Assembly (NCBI GenBank): GCA_021777495.1
Contig: JAJYDL010000003.1
Coordinates: 1 to 43,881, forward strand
Source: a bacterium
GTDB lineage: Bacteria > Patescibacteriota > Minisyncoccia > UBA6257 > 2-01-FULL-56-20
DNA: 43,881 nt
Direction: 5' to 3'
Each line of letters starts with the position of its first letter. Within the stretch, counting starts at the first letter, position 1. The translations under genes were made by a program, and so were the position numbers. The notes below the pieces were generated by a model that did not search any database, was not told the DNA's origin, and worked only from the letters and a program-made list of their open reading frames with translations. Positions 8,167 through 16,767 of the stretch are shown one piece after another.

Positions 8167-9354
8167 ATGGAACGATCGGACAAGGAGCGGATCGAAGAGC
8201 TTCTCGCACGCGGCGTGGAGGAGGTCATCGATCGCGCAAGCCTCGAGCGCAAACTGAAGATCGGAAAGCCTTTGCGGGTCAAGCTTGGCATCGATCCCAC
8301 GAGCCCCAATCTCCACCTCGGGCGTTCCGTGCCGCTTCTCAAGCTGCGCGATTTCCAGGAACTCGGGCACACCGTGGTCCTCATCATCGGCGATTTCACC
8401 GGTACGATCGGCGACACGTCCGACAAGGACAGTGAGCGTCCGATGCTTTCCGGGGAGGAGGTGAAGCGGAATATGGAGACGTACATCGCGCAGGCGGGGA
8501 AGATCATCGATATCAAGAAGACGGAGGTGGTGCGCAACAGTACATGGCTCGGGAAGCTCGGATACGGCGATATCGGCCGCCATGCGGACGTTTTCGCGCT
8601 TTCCGATTTCGTGGCGCGCGAGAACATCAGGAAGCGGCTTGATGCGGGCAAGCGCGTGTCGCTCCGCGAGCTCCTGTATCCCCTCATGCAGGGGTACGAT
8701 TCCGTGGAAGTGAAGGCCGATGTCGAGATCGGGGGGACCGACCAGCGGTTCAACCTCCTCGCCGGCCGCGACCTTCAGCGCGCATACGGACAGGAACCGC
8801 AGGACATCATGATGGGCCCGATCATCGAGGGGCTCGACGGCCGCAAGATGAGCTCGAGCTACGGCAATACGGTGAACCTTCTCGATGCGCCGAACGACAT
8901 GTTCGGGAAGATCATGTCGCTCCGCGACGAATCGATCATCCGCTATTTCATCATCCTTACGCGCATGCCGATGGAGGTCGTGCGCGCGTACGAGATGGAC
9001 CTTGCGCGCGGCGGGAATCCGCGGGACATCAAGGCGCGCCTCGCGCACGAGATCGTGCGCATGTACCACGGAGAGAAGGAGGCGGATGCCGCACAGGATT
9101 ATTTCGCACGTACGTTCACCGCGAAGGAGATCCCGGATGCGATGCCGGAGTTCGTCCCCAAGAAGGGCGCGCGCGACGTGGTCTCCGTGCTCGTGGATTC
9201 CGGACTCGTGCCTTCGAAGTCCGAAGCGCGGCGCGCGATCGGGCAAAAAGGAGTGAAGATCGACGGCGCGACGGTGGAGGACGTCCATCAGGAGGTCGCA
9301 CGAGGGTCCGTATTGCAGAAAGGAAAGATAAAATTCGTGAGGATCGCGGGGTAA
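8167..9354 (+). CDS. tyrS: Tyrosyl-tRNA synthetase (TyrZ-like, type 2)
   Basis: A 395-residue class I aminoacyl-tRNA synthetase that charges tRNA-Tyr in the cytoplasm. The HIGH-like motif reads PNLHLG (48-52). The tyrosine-binding loop GGTDQRFNLL is at 189-198. The KMSKS motif is KMSSS at 227-231. A C-terminal S4 RNA-binding domain spans about 330-395, with SKSEARRAI. The KMS-type loop and the overall order fit the type 2 (TyrZ) subfamily. I chose the ATG at 8167 because MERSDKER starts the typical N-terminus and TATAAT ends seven bases before it. Frames further upstream run into the tRNA and are not credible. The next gene begins five bases after the stop, so the two are probably co-transcribed. 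Confidence 0.96.
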   Translation: MERSDKERIEELLARGVEEVIDRASLERKLKIGKPLRVKLGIDPTSPNLHLGRSVPLLKLRDFQELGHTVVLIIGDFTGTIGDTSDKDSERPMLSGEEVKRNMETYIAQAGKIIDIKKTEVVRNSTWLGKLGYGDIGRHADVFALSDFVARENIRKRLDAGKRVSLRELLYPLMQGYDSVEVKADVEIGGTDQRFNLLAGRDLQRAYGQEPQDIMMGPIIEGLDGRKMSSSYGNTVNLLDAPNDMFGKIMSLRDESIIRYFIILTRMPMEVVRAYEMDLARGGNPRDIKARLAHEIVRMYHGEKEADAAQDYFARTFTAKEIPDAMPEFVPKKGARDVVSVLVDSGLVPSKSEARRAIGQKGVKIDGATVEDVHQEVARGSVLQKGKIKFVRIAG

Positions 9355-9359
9355 GACGC

Positions 9360-10421
9360 GTGGATACCATCGAAAGGAAAATCGGCGCGGTCGTGCAAAG
9401 GGCCATCGGGGAAAGGGTATTCCCGGGTTGTTCTCTCGCATATATAAAGGACGGCGTCCGTGCCGAGCTTCCGTTCGGCGCGCTCACGTACGATAAAGGA
9501 GCCCCTGCCGTCGCGCGGGAAACGATCTACGATGTCGCATCGGTGACGAAGGCAATTCCCACCGCGTCGCTTCTCCTTTCCTCTATAGACGAGGGAAAGG
9601 CGTCCGTCGACGACCGCGTTGCGGACCATCTCCCGGAATTCGCCCGCGGTCCCGGCAAGCACGAGGTGCGCCTGCGCCATCTCCTCACCTATACGCTCGA
9701 CCTCCGGATCGGCGCCCTCAGCGGATTCAAGGATCTTCCGCCGGAGGCGATCTTCGCTGCCATCCTTACGGCCCCCCTCGGCGCCGCGCCGGGAACGAAG
9801 TTCTCCTATGCGAACGCGACTGCGGTGATCATGGGGCTTGTTGCGGAGCGTATCGGCGGCAGGCCGCTTCCGGAGCTTGCGGAGGAGCGGTTCTTCGGGC
9901 CTCTCGGCATGGCGCGAACGGGATTCGCGCCGAAGCGGTTCGGCGCCGATGCGATCGCTCCTTCCGAGGTGGATCCGTGGCGCGGAGGGGAGGTGAGGGG
10001 CGTCGTGCACGATGAGAGCGCGCATGCCATGGCGCTTCTCCGTTCCGTCGGTTCGGCGGGATTGTTTTCGACGGCGCCCGACCTTCTTGATTTCATGGAA
10101 ATGCTCCTCGCGCGCGGCATGCGCGGAGGACGCCGCTATTTTTCGGAGGAGGCCGTCGCGGCAATGGTCACGGACCAGATCCCCGGAACGGGGGAGCATA
10201 CGGGGCTCGGATGGGAGCTCGATCAGCCCCGGTTCATGGGGAACGCGGATCCCGCCCGTACGTTCGGGAAGACGGGATTCACGGGGTGTTCGGTCGCCGC
10301 GAACCTTTCGCGCGGTTCCGCGCTCGTACTTCTTTCGAACTGCATCTATCCGCATCGGCAGGAACGTGCCGCGATCAACGGCGTGCGCGCGGCGCTTGCC
10401 GATATCGTGTTCGGGTCGTGA
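9360..10421 (+). CDS. Serine hydrolase, class C beta-lactamase fold
   Basis: A 353-residue protein starting at GTG 9360, five bases after the tyrS stop. The family (beta-lactamase/transpeptidase-like, PF00144) includes esterases, D-aminopeptidases and penicillin-binding proteins. The nucleophile motif is S61-V-T-K64, the second box is Y150-A-N152, and the third is K304-T-G306 within FGKTGFTG. All three catalytic boxes are therefore intact. There is no signal peptide, so it should act in the cytoplasm and is unlikely to be a secreted beta-lactamase. A peptidase or esterase role is more likely, but the substrate cannot be read from the sequence. The GTG start lacks a Shine-Dalgarno site, which suggests translational coupling to tyrS. 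Confidence 0.85.
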   Translation: MDTIERKIGAVVQRAIGERVFPGCSLAYIKDGVRAELPFGALTYDKGAPAVARETIYDVASVTKAIPTASLLLSSIDEGKASVDDRVADHLPEFARGPGKHEVRLRHLLTYTLDLRIGALSGFKDLPPEAIFAAILTAPLGAAPGTKFSYANATAVIMGLVAERIGGRPLPELAEERFFGPLGMARTGFAPKRFGADAIAPSEVDPWRGGEVRGVVHDESAHAMALLRSVGSAGLFSTAPDLLDFMEMLLARGMRGGRRYFSEEAVAAMVTDQIPGTGEHTGLGWELDQPRFMGNADPARTFGKTGFTGCSVAANLSRGSALVLLSNCIYPHRQERAAINGVRAALADIVFGS

Positions 10422-10428
10422 TCGCTTG

Positions 10429-10444
10429 CCGCCGCGCGCGGCGG
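10429..10444. terminator. GC-rich palindrome between convergent genes
   Basis: CCGCCGCGCGCGGCGG is self-complementary and can fold as a 6-bp stem with a CGCG loop. It lies in the 24-base gap between two convergent genes. No T tract follows on either strand, so its use as a terminator is uncertain. Confidence 0.35.
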
Positions 10445-10445
10445 T

Positions 10446-12290
10446 TCACACGCGCACGGCCTTTGCCGCCCGCGACGAGCGGAGGGCGTTCAGGATGACC
10501 GAGACGTCGATCCCTTCCTGGAGGATGGCGCCCGTGACGGGCGGAATATAGCCGAGCATGGCGATTACCATGCCGAGAATGGAAAGGCCGATGCCCCATA
10601 GGATGCTTTCCTCGGCGATGTGCGTGGAGCGCTTTGCGACCGCGATCGCTTCTTCCACGAGCCCCACGTCCCTTCCGAGGATCGCGACCGCGGCCGCGTC
10701 GATCGATGCGCTGTTTTCCGTGCCGCTGAATACGACGCCGACATCGGCGAGCGCGAGCGCAGGCGCGTCGTTCAGGCCGTCGCCGACCATCATCACCGTT
10801 TCGCCGCGCTCCCGGGCCTCTTTGATGGCTGCGAATTTGTCCTCCGGGGTGCAGCGCGCGCGGATCTCGATGCCGTCGTGGCCTCCCGCTTCGTTCCGGA
10901 ACATGCGTTCCGCGTTCTCCCGCGTGTCTCCGGTGAGGATCGCGACGCGGTAGCGCGTGCGGAGCTTTTCGAGAAGGGCCATCGTGCCGGGTTTCACCAC
11001 GTCGTCGAACACGAAGCGCGCCGCGGGAATGGTGCCTTTCGTCATCTCAATCACGATGCCACCTTCGCCATCCCCGTCCGTTCCGCCGCCTTCCGTGCCG
11101 ACGGCTTTTTTGAGATGCCATACGGCCCCGTCCACCGAGCCCGCGATGCCGTCGCCCACGGTTTCCACGATGTGCGATGCTTCCGCGATGGGGGAGCCGT
11201 CCCGCGCGGTCTTCGCGCGCACGATCGCCTTTGCGAGGGGATGGAGCGAATGAAACTCGATCGCGGCGGCGACCGAGAGGATCTCGTCCTCGGAGAGCGC
11301 GGGATCGAGGACGCTGACCGTGTGGAGCACGGGTTCGCCGAGCGTGAGCGTGCCGGTCTTATCGAAGAATATCGCGTTGACCTGCGCGAGCGTTTCGAGC
11401 GCCGCGGGCCGTTTTACGATGATCGTGCGCTTCGAGGCGAGGTTGAGCCCGCCGAGGAAGCTGATCGGCGCGGCGATGAGGAGGGGACAGGGGGTGGCGA
11501 TCACGAGCACCGCGAGGAAGCGCGAGGGATCCCCGTGCGAAACGATCCATGCGGCGGCGGCGAGCACGAGCGTGATCGCGGTGAATCCGTAGTTGTATTT
11601 TTCCGCAAGCCGCACGATGCGCGCGGGATGGCGCTTTGCCTCGCGGACAAGGTCCACGATCTTCTGGTATGCGGACGTGGAGAAGGTCCCGGATACTTTG
11701 AGCTCGAATGCCCGGTCCGCGTTCACGAGGCCGCTCTTCATGAACCTTCCTTTGCGGTACGGCTGCGGTTCGAACTCGCCCGTCAGGTTCGCTTCGTTCA
11801 TGAGCGCGTCGTCCGAAAGGAGATAGCCGTCGAGCGGCACGATTTCCCCTTCGCGGACGAGGATCGTCTCGCCCTCTTTGACATCCTGGATCGCCACGGT
11901 GGTCCATCCGTTCCCGCCGCGCTTCACCTCGCACGTCTTCGGTATCCGTTCGACGAGGTGCTTGAGGGCCGCTTCCGCCTCGCGCGATCCGTAGGACTCG
12001 AGCGATTCCGAGACGAGGATCATGAGCGAGATGACTGCGCCCGCAAGGAGTTCGTTCGTGGCGAGCGCGACGACCATGGCAAGGATCGCGATATAGTCGA
12101 GCGAGAACTTCTTTGCGAACAGCTTGCGGACCGAGTCGAGGAGGAGCGTGACGAGCCCGATCGCGATCGCGGCAAGGTAGAGGACGTGGGATGCGGCGCC
12201 CGCGCTCCCCGCGGCATTGCCTTCCGCGCCCGCCACAAGGCCCGCAGCGGTGAGGATGAACGTGAGCGCGGGAAGGATGAACTCGGTCAT
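10446..12290 (-). CDS. P1B-type heavy-metal transporting ATPase
   Basis: A 614-residue membrane pump that uses ATP to export (or less often import) a transition metal. Visible motifs: actuator-domain NLTGE (168-172), intramembrane TPCP (266-269), phosphorylation site DKTGT (310-314), the P1B-specific His-Pro pair (350-351), TGDT (453-456) and hinge GDGLNDAP (503-510). About six to eight hydrophobic segments surround them. There is no N-terminal cysteine-rich metal-binding domain and no His-rich tail. The CPx-type motif is TPC, not CPC, SPC or APC. The substrate therefore cannot be assigned with confidence; Cd/Zn/Co-type or P1B-5-like pumps are possibilities. The stop is 10 bases downstream of the next minus-strand gene's frame, and 10 bases separate it from the DUF4239 gene upstream, suggesting an operon. 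Confidence 0.93.
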   Translation of the reverse strand: MTEFILPALTFILTAAGLVAGAEGNAAGSAGAASHVLYLAAIAIGLVTLLLDSVRKLFAKKFSLDYIAILAMVVALATNELLAGAVISLMILVSESLESYGSREAEAALKHLVERIPKTCEVKRGGNGWTTVAIQDVKEGETILVREGEIVPLDGYLLSDDALMNEANLTGEFEPQPYRKGRFMKSGLVNADRAFELKVSGTFSTSAYQKIVDLVREAKRHPARIVRLAEKYNYGFTAITLVLAAAAWIVSHGDPSRFLAVLVIATPCPLLIAAPISFLGGLNLASKRTIIVKRPAALETLAQVNAIFFDKTGTLTLGEPVLHTVSVLDPALSEDEILSVAAAIEFHSLHPLAKAIVRAKTARDGSPIAEASHIVETVGDGIAGSVDGAVWHLKKAVGTEGGGTDGDGEGGIVIEMTKGTIPAARFVFDDVVKPGTMALLEKLRTRYRVAILTGDTRENAERMFRNEAGGHDGIEIRARCTPEDKFAAIKEARERGETVMMVGDGLNDAPALALADVGVVFSGTENSASIDAAAVAILGRDVGLVEEAIAVAKRSTHIAEESILWGIGLSILGMVIAMLGYIPPVTGAILQEGIDVSVILNALRSSRAAKAVRV

Positions 12291-12300
12291 GGCGGCGGGA

Positions 12301-13047
12301 TTACTCGGTTATCCGCGCAAGGAGGTCCTCGTATTCTTTCGTCGTGATGTGCCAATCGCCCGGTTCAAGGGGCCGGTTGAGGTCGTAGAGCACAAGGAAT
12401 ACGGAGTATACGAGGCAGGCGATGCTGATTGTAAAAAGATAGGCGAGCCATTCGATGCGCACGCCGACGAACATGGCGAGGCCGATGAGCAGGAACGCCG
12501 CGAAACGGAGCGTGTGGTTCAGAAGGTCGGGGACGTGCTCGGCGCTGTAGAGGAGGCGCTTCGAACGGGCATCCATGATCCTCGAGAAGAGCGCGAAGGT
12601 GGCGGTGGCGAACTGCGGCGCGGTGGCCGCCACGTGGTAGATCGTGTCGGAAAGTTCGTCGAAGATCCGTTCGATCTCCGGGCTCCGTTCGCCGCGCTCG
12701 CTGAACCGCCAGCCTTCTTTGATGATGAGGCGGAGGTAGTCGGCGATGTTCCCGTGCACCTTTTCCTTCACCTCGGCAGGAAAATTGTTCGACCAAAGAT
12801 AGAGCTTTTCGAGGCCGTCCACTTCGCCCTTCACGGCATCGACGAGGGAGCTCCACCGGTCCCATTCCTTCTGGATGACGAATGCCGCGATGATGCTGAA
12901 AATTATGCCGATCGCGCCGAAGAGCGTCTGGACGCCGGTGAGGCTTTCCACGAGGACGCGCGTGTCGTAGAACGTGCTGTGCCGGATAAAGACGAAGATC
13001 ACCGAAAAGACGACGACGAACGGGATGAGCCTTTTGATAAGTTTCAT
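12301..13047 (-). CDS. DUF4239-family membrane protein
   Basis: A 248-residue protein with two N-terminal hydrophobic segments (about 8-24 and 38-60), a charged central region with EWDRWSSLVDAVKGE, and two C-terminal segments (about 185-230). This 2+2 layout with a cytoplasmic middle domain matches DUF4239 (bestrophin-like) proteins, whose function is not established; an anion channel has been suggested from the distant resemblance. I use the ATG at 13047 because TATAAT ends seven bases before it and a basic MKLIKR precedes the first membrane segment. The upstream in-frame ATG at 13101 would run through the promoter. It is followed after 10 bases by the metal ATPase gene, so the two are probably one transcript. 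Confidence 0.8.
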   Translation of the reverse strand: MKLIKRLIPFVVVFSVIFVFIRHSTFYDTRVLVESLTGVQTLFGAIGIIFSIIAAFVIQKEWDRWSSLVDAVKGEVDGLEKLYLWSNNFPAEVKEKVHGNIADYLRLIIKEGWRFSERGERSPEIERIFDELSDTIYHVAATAPQFATATFALFSRIMDARSKRLLYSAEHVPDLLNHTLRFAAFLLIGLAMFVGVRIEWLAYLFTISIACLVYSVFLVLYDLNRPLEPGDWHITTKEYEDLLARITE

Positions 13048-13054
13048 TGGTACT

Positions 13055-13062
13055 ATTATACT
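13055..13062. promoter_or_regulatory. Overlapping divergent -10 boxes
   Basis: The eight bases ATTATACT hold TATAAT on the minus strand (13060-13055), seven bases before the ATG at 13047. They also hold TATACT on the plus strand (13057-13062), about 28 bases before the ATG at 13090. The two hexamers share four base pairs, so one open complex region could serve both directions. Confidence 0.6.
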
Positions 13063-13089
13063 ACAGTGGCCTTGCGTAACGAATGTATC

Positions 13090-14904
13090 ATGGCGAGACA
13101 ATCAGATCCACTTCCGAAGAAGAATCCCCCTGAAGCGTCCGAGGCGCCCCGTGTCCGCACGAGGGATATTTTCCGCATCTATGCGCAGGAGGTCAGGAAG
13201 CACTGGGTGCTCTTCGCGCTCGTCTTCCTCGGAGCGCTTGGCGCCCAGATCGCGGGCATCGTTTCTCCTCTCTATATGAAGACGTTGTTCAACGACGTCG
13301 CCGCCGGTTCGCGGACGCCCGAATCGTTCCACGGCCTCATTGCGCTCGTCGCCGTCATTGCGGCGCTTTCGGTGTTCGGATGGATCGCGCAGCGCGTGCA
13401 GACGTACAGCATCATCCATCTCGAATCCAGGGGAATGGCGGACCTTTCGGCATCCGCATTCGATTACCTCATCGGCCATTCATACCAGTTCTTCGTGTCG
13501 CATTTCGGCGGAACGCTCACGCGGCGGGTGAGCAAGTTCGCGGGGGCGTTCGAGACGCTCATGGACAATGTGATGCTCGCGTTCTTCCCGACGGCCGTGT
13601 TCGCCATCGGCGCGGTCTGGGTGCTCTTCCTCCGCAATCAGGTCCTCGGAATCGCGCTTGCCGCATGGATCGTCTGCTTCATCGCGTTCCAGATCTACGT
13701 GGCACGCCTCCGCCGTCCGCTCCGCGTGGCGCGTTCCGAGGCGGACAGCAAGATGGTGGGGACGCTCGCCGATGCGATCTCGAACCAGAACACGATCGCG
13801 CTCTTTTCGGGAAATGAGCACGAGGGAGGCATTTTCCGCGGCGTCATCGAGCTTTGGCGCAAAGCGACGATGCGTTCGTGGGGCGCGGACGAGATGATCT
13901 GGTCCATCCAGGGCATCCTCATCGTCGGCATCAATATCGGCCTCCTCTATGGCGCGGTCGTGTACTGGGAGCGCGGACTCATCACGATCGGCGATTTCGT
14001 GCTCATCCAGAGCTACCTCATCGGGCTTTTCGGGCAGCTCACGGGCATCAGCATGCAGTTGCGCCGGTTCCATGACGCATTCGCCGACGCGGTCGAGATG
14101 ATGGAGATCATCCAGCTGCCGCACGAGGTGCGGGACGTTCCCGGCGCTCCCGCGCTCCGCATCGGCGCCGGCGCGATCGCGTTCCGCAACGTCGATTTCT
14201 GGTTCAGCAAGGAGCGGCCCGTGCTTGCGCATTTCGATCTTTCCATCAAAGGAGGGGAGAAGCTCGCGCTTGTAGGTCCGTCGGGCGCCGGCAAGACGAC
14301 GATCACCAAGCTGCTCCTCCGCCTGTACGACATCAAAGGCGGCGCGATCGAGATCGACGGACAGGATATCGCAAAAGTCGCGCAGAACAGTCTGCGCGAT
14401 GCGATCGCGTTCGTGCCGCAGGAGCCGATCCTCTTCCATCGCTCGCTTATGGAGAACATCCGCTACGGCCGCCGCGGCGCGACGGATGAGGAAGTGATCG
14501 AGGCGGCGAAGAAGGCGCACTGCCACGAATTCATTGAACAGCTTCCTGAACGGTACGGCACGTTCGTGGGGGAGCGCGGGGTGAAGCTTTCGGGCGGCGA
14601 ACGTCAGCGCGTCGCGATCGCGCGCGCCATCCTGAAGGACGCGCCGATCCTCGTGCTCGACGAAGCGACCTCGTCACTCGATTCCGAGTCGGAGGCGCTC
14701 ATCCAGGATGCCCTTCGCACGCTCATGGAAGGGAAGACGGTGATCGTGATCGCGCACCGGCTTTCCACGATCATGAAGATGGACCGCATCATCGTCGTCG
14801 AGCATGGCACGATCGCCGCACAGGGCACGCACGAGGAGCTTCTTGCGGCGAACGGACTGTATCACAAACTTTGGAGCATCCAGGCGGGCGGATTCCGCGA
14901 CTAA
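13090..14904 (+). CDS. ABC exporter, fused permease and ATPase (MsbA/LmrA type)
   Basis: A 604-residue half-transporter that should dimerise in the cytoplasmic membrane. After a polar N-terminus of about 38 residues, residues about 40-340 form the six-helix ABC_membrane domain. The nucleotide-binding domain (about 365-604) has Walker A GPSGAGKT (about residue 396), a Q-loop VPQEPILF, signature LSGGERQR (about 500), Walker B ILVLDEATSSLD (about 521) and H-loop IAHRLST. The fold is that of lipid, peptide or drug exporters, and the substrate cannot be predicted. The start at 13090 follows a predicted leader of about 20 bases from the TATACT at 13057-13062. It is divergent from the DUF4239 and metal ATPase genes and may share their promoter region. 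Confidence 0.93.
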   Translation: MARQSDPLPKKNPPEASEAPRVRTRDIFRIYAQEVRKHWVLFALVFLGALGAQIAGIVSPLYMKTLFNDVAAGSRTPESFHGLIALVAVIAALSVFGWIAQRVQTYSIIHLESRGMADLSASAFDYLIGHSYQFFVSHFGGTLTRRVSKFAGAFETLMDNVMLAFFPTAVFAIGAVWVLFLRNQVLGIALAAWIVCFIAFQIYVARLRRPLRVARSEADSKMVGTLADAISNQNTIALFSGNEHEGGIFRGVIELWRKATMRSWGADEMIWSIQGILIVGINIGLLYGAVVYWERGLITIGDFVLIQSYLIGLFGQLTGISMQLRRFHDAFADAVEMMEIIQLPHEVRDVPGAPALRIGAGAIAFRNVDFWFSKERPVLAHFDLSIKGGEKLALVGPSGAGKTTITKLLLRLYDIKGGAIEIDGQDIAKVAQNSLRDAIAFVPQEPILFHRSLMENIRYGRRGATDEEVIEAAKKAHCHEFIEQLPERYGTFVGERGVKLSGGERQRVAIARAILKDAPILVLDEATSSLDSESEALIQDALRTLMEGKTVIVIAHRLSTIMKMDRIIVVEHGTIAAQGTHEELLAANGLYHKLWSIQAGGFRD

Positions 14905-14961
14905 GGTCCGATATTCCATCCGAGATGGCGGGTTGAGTGGATTCTGTGGTAAGGTGGATAT

Positions 14962-16227
14962 ATGGAAATAGGAGATTTTTACGGTCTCGGCATTGCACCC
15001 GGTATCCTTACCGTTCTCGATAAGGCCGGGTTCAAGGTGCCGACCCCGATCCAGGCCAAGGCGATCCCCGCGGGACTCGAGGGCAAGGACGTGATGGGTC
15101 TTGCGCAGACGGGTACCGGAAAGACGCTTGCATTCGGCATTCCTATGGTGCAGGCCTGCCTTTCGGGCGCCCAGGGCCTCGTCATCCTTCCCACGCGCGA
15201 GCTGGCGCTTCAGGTGGAGGAGACCTTCATCAAAGTGGGCGGTCCCCTCGGCATCCGTACCGCGCTCCTCATCGGCGGCGCGCCGATGGGCAGGCAGCTC
15301 GAACAGCTGAGGAGAGGCCCCGCGGTTGTCATAGGGACCCCGGGCCGCATCATCGATCACCTCGAACAGAAGACGATCTCCCTCAAGAACGTGGGCATCC
15401 TCGTTCTCGATGAAGCGGACCGCATGCTCGATATGGGTTTCGCGCCCCAGCTGAAGCGCATCCTGAACGAGGTGCCTTCCGCCGACAAGCGGCAGACGAT
15501 GCTTTTTTCCGCCACGATGCCCGAGGATATCGTCGGGCTTGCGCGCTCCTATATGAAGCTTCCGCTGCGGATCGAGATCGCGCCTCCGGGCACGACGAGC
15601 GATCGGGTGACGCAGGAGCTCTTTTTCATCGCGAAAGCGGACAAGCCCCGCCTCCTCGAGCGCGTGCTCGGCGAGTACCGCGGTTCCGTGCTCGTCTTTA
15701 CGCGCACGAAGTTCGGCGCGAAAAAGGTGGCATCGCTTGCGCGGCACATCGGTCACACCGCCGCGGAGCTCCACTCCAACCGTTCGCTCAATCAGCGGCG
15801 CGAAGCGCTCGAAGGATTCAGGAACGGCAGGTACCGCGTGCTCGTGGCGACCGACATCGCGGCGCGGGGGATCGATGTGAAGGGCATCGAGCTCGTCGTC
15901 AATTACGATCTTCCCTCGAACCCCGAGGATTACGTGCACCGCATCGGCAGGACCGCGCGCGCCGGCGCCGCGGGGCACGCCATTTCTTTCGCCATGCCGG
16001 AGGAACGCCGCGACGTGCACGACATCGAACGGGTGATGCGGGTGACCCTTCCCCAATCCAAACTTCCCCAGCTTCCCCCCGTACGGCCCGAAGAGCGCGC
16101 GATGCATTCCCACATTCCTTCTCGCTCCTCGCGGGGAGGGGGATGGAATGAGCGGAGCGGAGGCGGTCGTCGTCCTCCGCAAGGCGGCGCGCGCCGTCCC
16201 CGGTCCCGCTCGTCCCGGCCGTATTGA
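14962..16227 (+). CDS. DEAD-box RNA helicase (RhlE-like)
   Basis: A 421-residue cytoplasmic RNA helicase. Motifs in order: Q-motif with GFKVPTPIQ (23-31), AQTGTGKT (48-55), PTRELA (77-82), TPGR (126-129), DEAD (150-153), SAT (183-185), VFTRTK, ATDIAARGID (296-305) and HRIGRTAR (326-333). The tail after about 375 is Arg/Gly/Ser-rich, as in RhlE-type proteins, and probably contacts RNA nonspecifically. Likely roles are ribosome assembly and mRNA turnover. The ATG at 14962 comes six bases after a weak -10-like TAAGGT (14950-14955). It is followed after 41 bases by the peroxiredoxin gene on the same strand. Confidence 0.95.
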   Translation: MEIGDFYGLGIAPGILTVLDKAGFKVPTPIQAKAIPAGLEGKDVMGLAQTGTGKTLAFGIPMVQACLSGAQGLVILPTRELALQVEETFIKVGGPLGIRTALLIGGAPMGRQLEQLRRGPAVVIGTPGRIIDHLEQKTISLKNVGILVLDEADRMLDMGFAPQLKRILNEVPSADKRQTMLFSATMPEDIVGLARSYMKLPLRIEIAPPGTTSDRVTQELFFIAKADKPRLLERVLGEYRGSVLVFTRTKFGAKKVASLARHIGHTAAELHSNRSLNQRREALEGFRNGRYRVLVATDIAARGIDVKGIELVVNYDLPSNPEDYVHRIGRTARAGAAGHAISFAMPEERRDVHDIERVMRVTLPQSKLPQLPPVRPEERAMHSHIPSRSSRGGGWNERSGGGRRPPQGGARRPRSRSSRPY

Positions 16228-16268
16228 CGGCCGTTGCAAACGACGACGCCAACCCTGTCACGCATATC

Positions 16269-16748
16269 ATGACCGCCGTACATGAAGGTTCGTCCGCGCC
16301 GGAATTCTCCCTTCCCGATCAGGACGGCGCGATGCATTCCCTCGCGGAATCCCGCGGCGCCTGGGTGCTCCTCTATTTCTATCCCAAGGACGATACGCCG
16401 GGGTGCACCAAGGAGGCGTGCATGATCCGCGATTCGTTCCCCGACTTCGGGGCGATCAAGGCAACGGTGTTCGGCGTGAGCGTGGATTCCGTGGAGAGCC
16501 ATAAGAAGTTCGCGGAAAAATACGGATTGCCGTTCACGCTTCTTGCGGATACCCGAAAGGAGGCGGTGCGAGCCTACGGCGTATGGGGAAAGAAGAAGAT
16601 GATGGGGCGCGAATACGAAGGCACGCTCCGCACATCGTTCCTCATCGATCCCAAGGGCAACGTGGCGAAGGTCTATCGGAATGTGAAGCCGGAAGGCCAT
16701 GCGGCGGAGGTGCTCAAAGACCTGCGCGCGTTCCTTGCGAAAGCGTGA
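16269..16748 (+). CDS. bcp: Thiol peroxidase, BCP/PrxQ-type peroxiredoxin
   Basis: A 159-residue peroxiredoxin that reduces H2O2 and organic peroxides with electrons from a thioredoxin-like donor in the cytoplasm. The peroxidatic Cys46 lies in DDTPGCT, and Cys51 (CTKEAC) is the typical resolving cysteine of the BCP/PrxQ group. YPKD and the later TSFLIDPKG motif also fit. Length is normal. I use the ATG at 16269; an upstream ATG at 16224 overlaps the helicase stop and would add 15 non-conserved residues. The next gene, a sulfide:quinone oxidoreductase, starts 19 bases on, and superoxide dismutase is nearby (21416), giving a small redox-defence group. Confidence 0.94.
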   Translation: MTAVHEGSSAPEFSLPDQDGAMHSLAESRGAWVLLYFYPKDDTPGCTKEACMIRDSFPDFGAIKATVFGVSVDSVESHKKFAEKYGLPFTLLADTRKEAVRAYGVWGKKKMMGREYEGTLRTSFLIDPKGNVAKVYRNVKPEGHAAEVLKDLRAFLAKA

Positions 16749-16753
16749 TGGTA

Positions 16754-16759
16754 TATACT
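16754..16759 (+). promoter_or_regulatory. -10 box of sulfide:quinone oxidoreductase gene
   Basis: TATACT ends eight bases before the ATG at 16768, predicting a leaderless or nearly leaderless transcript in addition to any read-through from bcp. Confidence 0.5.
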
Positions 16760-16767
16760 TATCATAT

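Noticed and set aside
8083-9441. 452-codon open frame on the minus strand
   Set aside because: Antisense of tyrS; high GC at third codon positions removes stops on the opposite strand.
10620-12347. 575-codon open frame on the plus strand
   Set aside because: Antisense of the P-type ATPase gene, whose motifs are unambiguous on the minus strand.
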